Shown here piece after piece: positions 59,743-59,858 of a DNA stretch of 59,858 nucleotides. Source of the DNA: Helochares maculicollis (Eukaryota > Arthropoda > Insecta > Coleoptera > Hydrophilidae); assembly GCA_033557835.1 (NCBI GenBank), contig JAWQRO010000087.1, forward strand, positions 1 through 59,858, written 5' to 3'. Numbering within the stretch: position 1 is the first letter of the stretch; every line of letters begins with the position of its first letter. The notes under the pieces are model-generated. The model saw nothing but the letters and a program-made list of their open reading frames with translations. It did no database searches and was not told the DNA's origin. The position numbers and the translations under genes are program-made.

Positions 59743-59858
59743 TTGTTCGGAAAGTAATTTCGTTTTTTTCCCAACAGATAGAGCTAATCATATTTTACAG
59801 CCAACTTCACACTTAAGTCGCATACAAGTTATATATTTTGACAGGTGGTATAGTAAGG
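59743..59858 (+). mobile_element. Mariner terminal sequence, cut by the window end
   Basis: TTGGGTTGTTCGGAAAGTAA followed by TTTCGTTTTTT resembles mariner-type terminal inverted repeats and leader. No transposase is visible before the window ends. It lies in RhoGAPp190 intron 11. Confidence 0.5.

Overview
This window is nuclear DNA from an insect, probably a beetle. It is strongly AT-rich by eye. It carries intron-split animal genes (galactose mutarotase, a THAP-domain protein, p190 RhoGAP), many decayed mariner transposons, and one short tract of the TCAGG pentamer used as the telomere repeat by many Coleoptera. The taxon is inferred; no marker gene settles it.

Layout. 1-4790: TCAGG tract, an old minus-strand mariner, and a head-to-tail array of three damaged mariner copies. 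4790-7060: no recognised gene, with a locally CpG-richer stretch. 7060-10870: a ~316-bp satellite that decays toward both edges. 11750-14960: a ~480-bp tandem array, the first of at least six blocks of one repeat family (here 'family K'; other blocks at 17250-17890, 24120-27730, 30292-31574, 34830-36800 and, inverted, 40185-42720). 17195-20330: another mariner array with a family K element nested inside it. 20650-22130: a non-LTR gag remnant beside another mariner. 22779-33113: galactose mutarotase on the plus strand, four coding exons around an 8.8-kb repeat-filled intron. 38033-39199: single-exon THAP gene on the minus strand. 45030-47330: a homogeneous ~338-bp satellite. 47880-48780: a permuted mariner. 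49066-50521: an unrecognised minus-strand gene. 52704 to the window end: RhoGAPp190 on the plus strand, eleven coding exons covering the GTPase, FF and pseudo-GTPase regions; its RhoGAP domain lies beyond the window. Its third intron holds a 2.1-kb, 17-bp minisatellite.

The four genes do not form an evident pathway: sugar metabolism, chromatin/DNA binding, an unknown protein and Rho signalling. The most unusual content is family K. Its units carry a short lox-like palindrome and repeated ACCGGAAGTG (ETS-type) motifs. Its copies end in a small hairpin followed by CCAG or CTAG and then ATTTT. One copy sits inside a mariner with no visible target duplication. That architecture resembles non-autonomous Helentron/HINE elements, but this is inference.

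Limits: all translations, exon joins and repeat periods were worked out by eye. Repeat boundaries are approximate to tens of bases.
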